Shown here piece by piece: positions 54,782 to 62,477 of a stretch of DNA of 64,000 nucleotides. Within the stretch, counting starts at the first letter, position 1; the number at the start of each line of letters is the position of its first letter. The stretch is taken from positions 62,001 to 126,000 of the forward strand of contig JAJYTF010000013.1 of the NCBI GenBank assembly GCA_021793155.1. The letters are read 5' to 3'. This stretch comes from Pseudomonadota bacterium (GTDB lineage Bacteria > Pseudomonadota > Alphaproteobacteria > Rhodospirillales > Magnetospirillaceae). The position numbers were made by a program, and so were the translations under genes. The notes beneath the pieces were generated by a model. The model saw only the letters and a program-made list of their open reading frames with translations, ran no database searches and was not told the DNA's origin.

Positions 54782-55488
54782 GGTGGCGGCCAGCGTCTGA
54801 CTGGGCATCTGGACCAAGAGGTCGCCAGGTCGCCAAGGCATTTTCAGCGCCGCAGGCGATTTACCAGGTTCCCCAACGATGTCCGAGGCCCAAGACGAAA
54901 TACCTGGGGCGTCCCATCCACTCGGCGACCTGGCGACCTGACGGTTTGAATAAGTGCGCCTTTTATCTTGTCCTCGCCCTGCTGCTGGCTGGCTGCGATC
55001 AGTATCACATGATCAGCCAGCAGAAGATGCGGGACGACGGCCCGGCGGAGCCGTTTCCGCGCGGCCAAAGCGACCAGCCGCCCGTGCCGGGGACGGTGGC
55101 GCGCGGCGACATCGCGCGCGAACAAGAACTCACCCGGCGACCGCCGATGAGCCTGGCCTTGCTGCAACGCGGCCATCAGCGTTTCGACATCTACTGTTCG
55201 CCTTGCCATGGACTGGTCGGCGACGGCCAGGGAATGATCCCCCAGCGCGGCTTTCCACATCCGCCGACCTTCCACCAGGACCGCCTGCGACAGGCGCCCG
55301 ACAGCCATTTCCTCGATGTCATCCGCGACGGCTACGGCATCATGTATTCCTATGCGGCGCGTGTGCCGCCATCCGATCGCTGGGCCATCGTCGCTTACAT
55401 CCGAGCCTTGCAGCTTAGCCAGGATCTGCGCCTGGCCGAGCTGCCCGATGACCTCAAGAAGCCTCTCGAAACACAGGGGCAGCGATGA
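54778..55488 (+). CDS. actE: Alternative complex III monohaem cytochrome c lipoprotein ActE
   Basis: Cytochrome c subunit with one CxxCH (IYCSPCHG) and distal region ending with a methionine-containing YGIMYSYAARVPPSDRW, as in ActE. The hydrophobic lipoprotein signal (YLVLALLLAGC, cysteine near residue 73) starts only after a 56-residue hydrophilic stretch encoded by an inserted inverted-repeat element (54819-54939). ATG 54778 overlaps the actD stop and has a GGTGGAAGG site, but TTG 54946 immediately before the signal peptide may be the functional start, giving about 180 residues. The end overlaps actF by four bases. Confidence 0.85.
   Translation: MRWRPASDWASGPRGRQVAKAFSAPQAIYQVPQRCPRPKTKYLGRPIHSATWRPDGLNKCAFYLVLALLLAGCDQYHMISQQKMRDDGPAEPFPRGQSDQPPVPGTVARGDIAREQELTRRPPMSLALLQRGHQRFDIYCSPCHGLVGDGQGMIPQRGFPHPPTFHQDRLRQAPDSHFLDVIRDGYGIMYSYAARVPPSDRWAIVAYIRALQLSQDLRLAELPDDLKKPLETQGQR
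54819..54939. repeat. 121-bp element with 16-bp terminal inverted repeats inside the actE 5' end
   Basis: Left end AGGTCGCCAGGTCGCC (54819-54834) and right end its exact reverse complement (54924-54939), each arm being a tandem 8-mer; the 89-base interior has no coding sense of its own. It looks like a small non-autonomous insertion between the ancestral actE start and its signal sequence that left the frame open. Confidence 0.75.
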
Positions 55489-56528
55489 ACTCTCGTTTCG
55501 ACCTTGCCGCATCGATGGTCGCTCTTGCCGGGCTGGCTCTGTTTTTCCTCGCCGCGGCGGGCAACCCGTCGGCAGGGTTGCAGGCCTGGTTGGCTGCGGA
55601 AGTCGCCTGGGCCGCCGTATCTGTGGGCTGCCTGACCATCGGGCTGATGCGGGTCCTGGTGGGCGCCGGCATCGACCGGGGCTTCGGCCCGGCCCTGGCA
55701 GCGGGCGGCGGCGCGCTGCCGCTGATCGCCGTTGGCTTCATTCCGGTACTGCTGGGCCTCGCGTCGCTGTATCCCTGGGCGAGCGTGCCGCCGACCGGTT
55801 GGTTCCAGAAGCTGTGGCTGCAGACCGGCTTTTTCATCGGGCGTACGGCCGGCTACTACCTACTGTGGACGGTCCTTGCACTCCTCCTGATGCACAGGGC
55901 GGGGCGGGCGACGGCGATTGCGGGCCTGATCGTCATCGGATTGACCGGTTCCCTGGCCTCGGTCGACTGGATGATGTCGCTCGAGCCGGATTTTCATTCC
56001 TCGATCTACGGCATGCTCTTTCTTTCCCATGCCTGTCTGGTGGGCTGGTCCCTGGCCACCGCATTGACCTTGTTGGCCGGCGGGGCGGCAAAGCCGCAGG
56101 TGGCCGCCGGCTACATGATCGGCGGCATCGCCATGTGGGCTTATCTTTCCTTCTGCCAATACCTGGTGGTGTGGAGCGGCAATGAACCGAGCGACATCGG
56201 CTGGTATCTGTTGCGCACCGGCAATGGCTGGGGGCACCTGTTCTGGGCGGCTTCGTTCCTAGAGGGCGTCCTGCCCTTCCTTTTCCTCATGCCGGCTCGG
56301 GTGCGCGCCAGCCGCCCCGCAGTGGCGGGGATCGCCCTGTCCCTGGTCATCGGCGGGATGCTGGACATGATTTTATTGGTCCTTCCGTCGTTCCGCTGGG
56401 CCTTTGGTCCGGCGGCGCTGGCGGCACTGCCTGCGATTGTGGGGCTGGGAGGGGCGTGGATGCTGGTGTTCGGCCGGCACTACCGCAAGCTGATCAACCC
56501 TGCGGGCCAGGTGGGTCATGGCGGATAA
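55485..56528 (+). CDS. actF: Alternative complex III membrane subunit ActF
   Basis: Second quinol-module membrane subunit, 347 residues with about ten hydrophobic segments. ActF-type features: PWASVPPTGWFQKLWLQTGF, MSLEPDFHSSIYGMLF and FCQYLVVWSGNEPSDIGWYL. It overlaps actE (ATGA) and ends 11 bases inside the next gene. With ActA-E it completes the six-subunit core complex. Confidence 0.92.
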   Translation: MNSRFDLAASMVALAGLALFFLAAAGNPSAGLQAWLAAEVAWAAVSVGCLTIGLMRVLVGAGIDRGFGPALAAGGGALPLIAVGFIPVLLGLASLYPWASVPPTGWFQKLWLQTGFFIGRTAGYYLLWTVLALLLMHRAGRATAIAGLIVIGLTGSLASVDWMMSLEPDFHSSIYGMLFLSHACLVGWSLATALTLLAGGAAKPQVAAGYMIGGIAMWAYLSFCQYLVVWSGNEPSDIGWYLLRTGNGWGHLFWAASFLEGVLPFLFLMPARVRASRPAVAGIALSLVIGGMLDMILLVLPSFRWAFGPAALAALPAIVGLGGAWMLVFGRHYRKLINPAGQVGHGG

Positions 56529-56897
56529 AGCCGACGAGAAGGCCTCGCAAGGTTTCGAAGGCGCCGACATTGCGCCGCGAGCGGTAGGGTTGTGGGCTTA
56601 TATGCTCTTGGGCGTCGCCCTGGCGATGGCGGGCGGCGTGTTCCTGCTGCTCGGGGCCCTGCGGTCGCTGGTTCCGCAACCACCGGTCTCGTCGCTGGAA
56701 CAGACGAGAATCGTTCCGCCCGAGCCGCGTTTGCAGAGTTCCCCGACGGCCGAGCTTGAGGACCTCATGAGCCGCGATCGGCATCGCCTGAACAGCGTCG
56801 GCTGGGTCGACCGCAAGGCGGGAGTGGTGCACATCCCGGTGGACGAGGCCAGAAGATGTTGGCCGACCGTGGTTGGCCAACCGGAGACGGCAAATGA
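56518..56897 (+). CDS. Small membrane protein of the act-cox operon, apparently frameshifted
   Basis: Single-membrane-span protein (LWAYMLLGVALAMAGGVFLL) of a small conserved family found with SCO and cox genes; its soluble part usually reads RLQ..P..dL...E...L..YGWVDR..G.vrIPidrAM.llaeRGlP. Here it reads PRLQSSPTAELEDLMSRD and YGWVDR-like VGWVDRKAGVVHIPVDEA up to about 56850, then loses the family sequence in frame. One frame over, the sequence continues KMLADRGWPTGDGK and stops at 56897, overlapping the SCO start as ATGA. A one-base deletion near 56851 (or an assembly error) explains both. As sequenced, the frame runs to 57024, deep inside the SCO gene. Confidence 0.75.
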
Positions 56898-57667
56898 AGC
56901 TGCTCGTCCTGTTCCTGTTGCTGCTTTCAGGAGGCACGGCGCTCGCCGATATCGATCCCACCCGCGTAGCGGGGATCGACAGAATTGCCGACGCCCATCT
57001 GCCGGGCGACACCCGATTGGTTGACCAGGACGGTAATCCGGCTCGTCTCGGTGACTATTTCGGCGGTCCGCCGCTGTTGTTTGCCGCAGTGCAATTCAAC
57101 TGCCCGAACCTGTGCGGGGTCACGCTGGACGGTCTGTTCGCCGGCTTGGCGGGAGCAGGGCTGGTGATCGGGCGCGACTATCGGGTGGTGGTGATGAGCA
57201 TTGATCCCCATGAAGGCCCGGCCGAGGCGAGAAAGAGCCTGTCCGGTCTGGCCGAGCGCTGGGCCATCGACCCGCATGCGGTGCATTTCCTGAGCGGGCC
57301 GGCACCGGTCATCGAGACAGTGGGCCGTGCCATGGGAATTCGCAGTGGCTGGGACGAAGAGCACCGGCAATTCGCCCATATCACCGCGGTCGCAGTGACC
57401 ACGCCGGCAGGGCGGCTGTCCCGATGGCTGATGGGTGTGCAATTCGACCCCAGGGCCTTGCGCCTTGGTCTGGTGCAAGCCAGTGGTGGAAAGGTCGGGA
57501 CGTTGGGCGAGCAGGTGCTGCTGCTATGCTACGGCTACGATCCGATCCATGGCCGGTACGCCTGGGTGGCGCAACGCATGCTCGAGATCTCGGGCGCGGC
57601 GACGGTGGCGGGGTTCTTCCTGTTTCTCTGGTTGACGCATCGCCAGGAACGACGGAGGGCGCGATGA
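56894..57667 (+). CDS. SCO1/SenC-family copper chaperone
   Basis: Periplasmic thioredoxin-fold protein that delivers copper to the CuA site of cytochrome oxidase. The 257-residue protein has a signal peptide (LLVLFLLLLSGGTALA), the copper-binding CPNLC motif and a distal His in QFAHITAV, plus a C-terminal membrane segment (ATVAGFFLFLWL). ATG 56894 follows GGAG. It lies immediately upstream of coxB and overlaps it by four bases, consistent with a role in CuA assembly. Confidence 0.92.
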   Translation: MKLLVLFLLLLSGGTALADIDPTRVAGIDRIADAHLPGDTRLVDQDGNPARLGDYFGGPPLLFAAVQFNCPNLCGVTLDGLFAGLAGAGLVIGRDYRVVVMSIDPHEGPAEARKSLSGLAERWAIDPHAVHFLSGPAPVIETVGRAMGIRSGWDEEHRQFAHITAVAVTTPAGRLSRWLMGVQFDPRALRLGLVQASGGKVGTLGEQVLLLCYGYDPIHGRYAWVAQRMLEISGAATVAGFFLFLWLTHRQERRRAR

Positions 57668-58620
57668 ATCCGCTCCTGCCGCAGCCTCGCCTGGCGTTGC
57701 CGCAGTTGTCGAACTACGCGGCGGAGTATGACTGGCTGTTCTTCGCGATGAGCGTCTTTTCAGTGGTGTTCGTAACCGCAATATTCATCGCGATCCTCTA
57801 CTTCGCGATCAAATACCGTGCCGGCAGCCCTGCCGACCGGACCGATAGGATCCGTTTCCGCTCGCGGGTCATCCTCGAGTCCTCCTGGTCACTCATCCCG
57901 TTTGTCCTGCTGCTGGTCTTCTTCGTATGGGCCGGGAAAATGTATGTGGCGTGGTCGATGCCGCCGAAGGGCGCGCTGGAAATCGCCGTGGTCGGCAAGC
58001 AATGGATGTGGAAGTTCCAGCATCCGGGGGGACAGCGGGAAATAAACACCCTTCATGTGCCGCTTGGGCAGCCTGTAAAGCTGGTCATGACTTCGCAGGA
58101 TGTCATCCACAGCCTGTTCGTGCCGGCCTTGCGGATCAAGATGGACGCCATTCCCGGCCGCTATACCAATCTGTGGTTCACCGCCAAGGAAACCGGAAAG
58201 TACCATCTGCATTGCGCCGAGTATTGCGGCACCGACCATTCCGTCATGGGCGGCTGGCTGATCGTCATGACGCCGGCCGACTATCAGACGTGGCTGGCGC
58301 AGGCGGGAACCGATCTGTCCCTTGCCGGGGCCGGTGCGGCGTTGTTCCGCAAATACGGCTGCAGCGGCTGCCATGGGGCCAATTCCACCGTCCACGCACC
58401 AAGTCTCGGGGGGCTGTTCGGCACCACGGTACGGACCGAGGACGGTCGCGAGGTGCTGGCCGACGAAGGCTATATCCGGGACTGCATCACAGTGCCCGGC
58501 AAGAACCGTGTCGCCGGATATCCGCCCATCATGCCGAATTTCTCGGGAAAGATCAGCGAGGGCGACCTGATCAAGCTGATCGCTTATATCCGCTCGCTTC
58601 CGCCAGGAGCACGTCCATGA
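57664..58620 (+). CDS. coxB: Cytochrome c oxidase subunit II with fused cytochrome c domain (caa3 type)
   Basis: A 318-residue subunit with two N-terminal membrane segments ([33 protein letters not shown]), a CuA cupredoxin domain with ligands in [15 protein letters not shown] (Cys184, Cys188, His192, Met195), and a C-terminal cytochrome c domain with CSGCH (Cys233-His237). The fused haem domain defines a caa3-like oxidase that can accept electrons directly from ACIII. It overlaps the SCO gene and coxA by four bases each. Confidence 0.95.
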   Translation: MNPLLPQPRLALPQLSNYAAEYDWLFFAMSVFSVVFVTAIFIAILYFAIKYRAGSPADRTDRIRFRSRVILESSWSLIPFVLLLVFFVWAGKMYVAWSMPPKGALEIAVVGKQWMWKFQHPGGQREINTLHVPLGQPVKLVMTSQDVIHSLFVPALRIKMDAIPGRYTNLWFTAKETGKYHLHCAEYCGTDHSVMGGWLIVMTPADYQTWLAQAGTDLSLAGAGAALFRKYGCSGCHGANSTVHAPSLGGLFGTTVRTEDGREVLADEGYIRDCITVPGKNRVAGYPPIMPNFSGKISEGDLIKLIAYIRSLPPGARP

Positions 58621-60251
58621 CAGCCGAGGCCAAGAAGGCGCCGCCGAAGAGCTATATCGAGGACGGTCACACCCTTCGGTCCTGGTTCTTCAGTACGGAC
58701 CATAAGGGAATAGCGGTCCTTTACCTTGTAAGCATCACGCTTTTCTTTTTCGTCGGTGGTGCCGCGGCGACACTGATCCGCCTTGAATTATTGTCGCCAA
58801 ACGGCTTCATTCTTTCGAATGATGCCTATAATCGCCTCTTTACCATCCATGGCGTCATCATGGTGTGGTTTTTCCTGATTCCATCGATCCCCAACACTTT
58901 CGGAAATTTCCTCATTCCAATCATGATCGGGGCGAAGGACCTCGCCTTTCCCAAGCTCAACCTGGCTTCCTGGTGGATATTCGTATTCGCCGGATGTTTT
59001 GTCATCGCCGCGCTGCTGATCGGCGGAGTCGATACCGGCTGGACGTTTTACGCCCCGTTTTCCACCATGTTCTCCAACGGCTATGTAATTCCGGCGGTGG
59101 TGGGTGTGTTCATCTCCGGGTTTTCCACCATCCTCACCGGGCTCAATTTCATCGTCACGGTCCATCGCCTTCGCGCACCCGGGATGACCTGGTTCCGCCT
59201 GCCGCTGTTCGTCTGGTCGATCTACGCCACCTCGCTGGTGATGGTGCTGGCGACGCCGGTGCTGGCCACCACCCTTCTGCTGATCTTCGCCGAGCGGGTG
59301 TTCGGGCTGGGTTTCTTCGACCCGCAACTGGGCGGCGATCCCGTCCTTTACCAGCATATGTTCTGGTTCTACAGCCACCCCGCCGTCTACATCATGGTTC
59401 TTCCGGCTTTCGCGGTGATGAGCGAGCTGATGACCGCGTTCTCGAAGAAGCACATCTTCGGGTACAAGGTCATCGCCTTTTCCAGCCTGGCCATTGCCGG
59501 CCTCGGTTTCCTCGTCTGGGGCCATCACATGTTCGTCGCCGGCGAGTCGGTCTATGTGGGCCTGGTGTTCTCGGTGCTCAGCTTCACCATCGCGGTGCCT
59601 TCGGCGATCAAGGTCTTCAATTGGACTGCGACCATGCGCAAGGGCTATGTCTCGTTCGACGCGCCCATGCTGTTCGCCCTGGGATTCATCGGGCTGTTCG
59701 TCATTGGCGGGTTGACCGGGCTGTTCGTTGCCGCCACCGGCCTCGATGTTCATCTGACACGGACCTACTTCGTCATCGCCCATTTCCATTTCATCATGGT
59801 GGGCGGGACGGTGAGTTGTTATTTCGGTGCCCTGCATTTCTGGTGGCCGAAGATGACCGGGCGGATGTACCCCGAGATGCCGGGCCGTATCGTCGCCTTG
59901 TTGATATTCTTCGGCTTCATGCTGACCTTCATGCCGCAGTTTATCCTAGGCTGGCTCGGCATGCCGCGGCGCTATCACCTGTATCCGCCGGAATTCCAGG
60001 TGTTGAACGTTCTGTCTTCGGCCGGCGCATCCATCCTGGCCGTCGCCTACACAGCGCCCCTGTTCTATCTGGCCTGGTCTTTGTTCTACGGAAAACGCGC
60101 CGGCCTCAATCCCTGGGGTGCGGCGGGACTGGAATGGATGATTCCGTCGCCGCCGCCCCGCGAGAATTTCGAGACTGTGCCGGTGGTAACCTGGGAGGCC
60201 TATCCTTATCCGCTCGAGCCGCAGCCGGTGGCGAAGGAGGACGGGCGATGA
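58617..60251 (+). CDS. coxA: Cytochrome c oxidase subunit I, A2-type
   Basis: Haem-copper oxidase catalytic subunit, 544 residues, about twelve membrane helices. Haem and CuB ligands are visible: the low-spin haem histidine in [10 protein letters not shown], CuB histidine and cross-linked tyrosine in YSHPAVYI (His254, Tyr258), CuB pair in WGHHMF, and HFHFIMVGG carrying the high- and low-spin haem ligands. The usual helix-VI glutamate (HPEVYI) is alanine, and the preceding residues are Tyr-Ser, which is the hallmark of A2-type oxidases such as Rhodothermus caa3. It overlaps coxB and coxC. Confidence 0.96.
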   Translation: MTAEAKKAPPKSYIEDGHTLRSWFFSTDHKGIAVLYLVSITLFFFVGGAAATLIRLELLSPNGFILSNDAYNRLFTIHGVIMVWFFLIPSIPNTFGNFLIPIMIGAKDLAFPKLNLASWWIFVFAGCFVIAALLIGGVDTGWTFYAPFSTMFSNGYVIPAVVGVFISGFSTILTGLNFIVTVHRLRAPGMTWFRLPLFVWSIYATSLVMVLATPVLATTLLLIFAERVFGLGFFDPQLGGDPVLYQHMFWFYSHPAVYIMVLPAFAVMSELMTAFSKKHIFGYKVIAFSSLAIAGLGFLVWGHHMFVAGESVYVGLVFSVLSFTIAVPSAIKVFNWTATMRKGYVSFDAPMLFALGFIGLFVIGGLTGLFVAATGLDVHLTRTYFVIAHFHFIMVGGTVSCYFGALHFWWPKMTGRMYPEMPGRIVALLIFFGFMLTFMPQFILGWLGMPRRYHLYPPEFQVLNVLSSAGASILAVAYTAPLFYLAWSLFYGKRAGLNPWGAAGLEWMIPSPPPRENFETVPVVTWEAYPYPLEPQPVAKEDGR

Positions 60252-60889
60252 GCGACGCATTGCCGGCGGTCCACGAGCAATTCCAGGCGCCAGGACAACA
60301 ACTGGAGGCGGACCGGCTGGGCCTGTGGGTGTTCCTCGCCTCCGAAGCGATGCTGTTCGGCGCCGTGTTCTTCGCCCTGACGGTCTACCATCTGATCCAT
60401 CCCGCGGCGATGCACGCGGCGACCAGTCGCCTCGACCTGGTGACGGGGGTGATCGGCACCGCCGTCCTGCTTACCAGCAGCACCACCATGGCCCTGGCTG
60501 TGAAGGCGGCCCGCGAAGGGCGGCGGACCGAAGCCCTGATCGTCCTGGTCGGCACGGTGCTGTTGGGCTTGGCGTTCGAAGCCATCAAGGTGCATGACTG
60601 GTTTGACGAATACGACCAGGGCCTGTATCCGCCGATGGGGCCGCCGTTTCCATTGCCACAGCCGGCGGCGCGCCTGTACTTCCACCTCTATTTCGTTTCG
60701 ACCGGCCTGCACGCGGTTCATCTCGCCGTGGGGATCCTGTTGGTCGCCGGGGTCGCGGCCAGCTTGCTGAGCAACCGGATGAAGCTGCCGGAGCGGACGG
60801 TCACCGTGGAAATGGTCGGTCTTTATTGGCAGTTCGTGGATATCGTCTGGATTTTTCTGTTTCCGACACTCTATTTGGTCTCGCGGTGA
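60248..60889 (+). CDS. coxC: Cytochrome c oxidase subunit III
   Basis: A 213-residue subunit with five or so membrane segments, typical of the short COX3 form: [44 protein letters not shown] and [20 protein letters not shown] near the end. It overlaps the coxA stop (ATGA); the small subunit IV follows after 14 bases. Confidence 0.95.
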   Translation: MSDALPAVHEQFQAPGQQLEADRLGLWVFLASEAMLFGAVFFALTVYHLIHPAAMHAATSRLDLVTGVIGTAVLLTSSTTMALAVKAAREGRRTEALIVLVGTVLLGLAFEAIKVHDWFDEYDQGLYPPMGPPFPLPQPAARLYFHLYFVSTGLHAVHLAVGILLVAGVAASLLSNRMKLPERTVTVEMVGLYWQFVDIVWIFLFPTLYLVSR

Positions 60890-60903
60890 GGTGAGGAAAG
60901 CTC

Positions 60904-61167
60904 ATGCCCAGTCGGCTGGCCTTCGTCGGCGTTTGGCTGGTTCTGCTGGCCCTGCTCGGGATCAGCATGGCAGTGACACTGCTCGAACTCGGCCCATGGC
61001 ACGCAGCGCTGAACATGATCCTCGCGGCGGCCAGTGCCGTCCTCGTCGTCTGGTTCGACATGCATTTGCGAGAGAGTTCCGGAATCCTGAAGCTCTTCGC
61101 GACGGGGACGATCATTTTCCTGCTGATCATGTTCAGCTTTGGCCTTGCTGATTGGCCAACCCGCTAG
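60904..61167 (+). CDS. Small cytochrome oxidase subunit IV-like protein (COX4_pro type)
   Basis: An 87-residue protein with three hydrophobic segments (VWLVLLALLGISMAVTLLE; LNMILAAASAVLVVWFDMH; FATGTIIFLLIMFSFG), matching the prokaryotic cytochrome c oxidase subunit IV family. A GAGGAAAG site precedes ATG 60904. It is the last gene of the act-cox operon, and its stop codon lies at the edge of a long terminator-like hairpin. Confidence 0.88.
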   Translation: MPSRLAFVGVWLVLLALLGISMAVTLLELGPWHAALNMILAAASAVLVVWFDMHLRESSGILKLFATGTIIFLLIMFSFGLADWPTR

Positions 61168-61218
61168 TGGTGAAAATCCGACGGATGGTACCGCCACCAG
61201 CCGTCGAATTTTCACCAC
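61167..61218 (+). terminator. Terminator-like hairpin ending the act-cox operon
   Basis: 18-bp inverted repeat (61167-61184 and 61201-61218, one mismatch, GTGGTGAAAATCCGACGG on the left) around a 16-base loop, beginning at the last base of the stop codon. AT-rich outer arms suit a 3'-end structure for this long operon. Confidence 0.7.
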
Positions 61219-61385
61219 AATTCAATTGGTTGGTGGGCCGCCTGATCCAGGCGCTTGGGGACCAAGCGTGTGGGGCGGACCACTAGCAACCTGCGTTAAA
61301 TCTGACGCAGGTAGCGACCAGCGGCCGTTGAGGCCGCGGCCAAGCGCGCGGAGGCGCGCCCGGGTGCGCCCGTGAGGACGCCTTG
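61219..61385. repeat. Cluster of further palindromes beyond the act-cox operon
   Basis: A second nested palindrome (about 61233-61284, inner stem CGCTTGG-GGA-CCAAGCG with outer GTGGGCCGCC against GGCGGACCAC) and a third (ACCTGCGT 61289-61296 with ACGCAGGT 61305-61312). GC-rich sequence then follows up to the ATPase remnant. No gene is seen. Confidence 0.55.
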
Positions 61386-62264
61386 TCAGCAGGGTGGAAG
61401 TTCCTGTCGCACGCAGTCACATCGTGCGAAGTCGAGAGTAACCGCGTTGCCGCGAGGCAGGGTGGGAAGCAACAGGAGACGAATGAGCAGCCCGTAGGAA
61501 ACGAACCCGATACGGCGGAGTTGCACGGCGAGCCTGACCGCGTGCTGGAAGTGCGACACGGCACCCGCGCTTTCCACCAGCTTGGCGGTCCGGCCGAAGA
61601 ATGTTTCCGCCCCTGTGGCGCAGACGACGCCGACCGTCTCACCTTCCTTGATCAAGGTGCTGGAATAGGCGACTTCGCCCCGCCCCTTGGTCACCGGCAG
61701 GGACTCGCCGGTCAAGGCCGACTGGTCGATGGACAGGTAATCTCCCTCGACCAGCTTGATATCGGCCGGCACTACGTCGCCCAGCCGCAGCTGCACGATA
61801 TCGCCTGGCACCAAACAGGCTGCATCGATTTGCGTCCACTCGCCGTCACGCCGGACGCGGGCCCTGAGCGCGAGTTGGCGTTTGAGCGCGTCAAGAGCAT
61901 CACCGGCAGATCTTTCCTGCCAGAATCCGATGCCACCATTGATGATCAGCATGGCGATGATCACCGCGAAACTTCGCCAATCCCCGTTTGCTGCCGCAAG
62001 GATGCCGGCGATTTCAATCATCCAGGGAATGGGGCCCCAGAAATAGGCGAACAGGCGACGGCACAGCGGCACGCGCTCTTCGGCCAGGCCATTGGGTCCG
62101 ACGACGGCCAGCCGCCGGTGTGCCTCGTCGGAGGTCAACCCATCCGGAGTGGCCTTGAGCCTGGCCAGCGCGTCGGCCGGTTTCAGATCGGCGAACTGGT
62201 CGGCATTCCCGCCGATCGATTCGGGCGGCGCATCGTCGCGCGACGCGACATCGGTCGGGCTCAT
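61386..62264 (-). pseudogene. Truncated P-type (H+-ATPase-like) cation ATPase remnant
   Basis: N-terminal third of a P3A-like P-type ATPase, 292 codons against the usual 800 or more. Visible parts are the cation-ATPase N-domain (ALARLKATPDGLTSDEAHRR), TM1-2 (IPWMIEIAGILAA; SFAVIIAMLIINGGIGFW) and the actuator domain with the LTGESLPVTKG dephosphorylation loop. It stops recognisably at AGAVSHFQHAV; the last about 45 codons look like a degraded TM3-TM4 region, and the catalytic DKTGT phosphorylation site and everything after it are absent. ATG 62264 is chosen. It cannot pump ions as it stands. Confidence 0.8.
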
Positions 62265-62477
62265 CGGCCGCGATCCCCTGACCGTGGCGGCCGCGGTCCG
62301 ATGACGCGATCGTTGGGTTTGTTGCGGTATAATCGGGTCGCGGCAAGGGAGGGGTACGGGGCATGGATGGTAACCCCGGTGGGATGCGTGTGGGCCGGCG
62401 TCGTTGCTCTTACGTTGAAAACATGTTGGCCCGGTGGAGGTTCGTAACGAGACAGTGCCGGCCGGATCAGAAATCAG

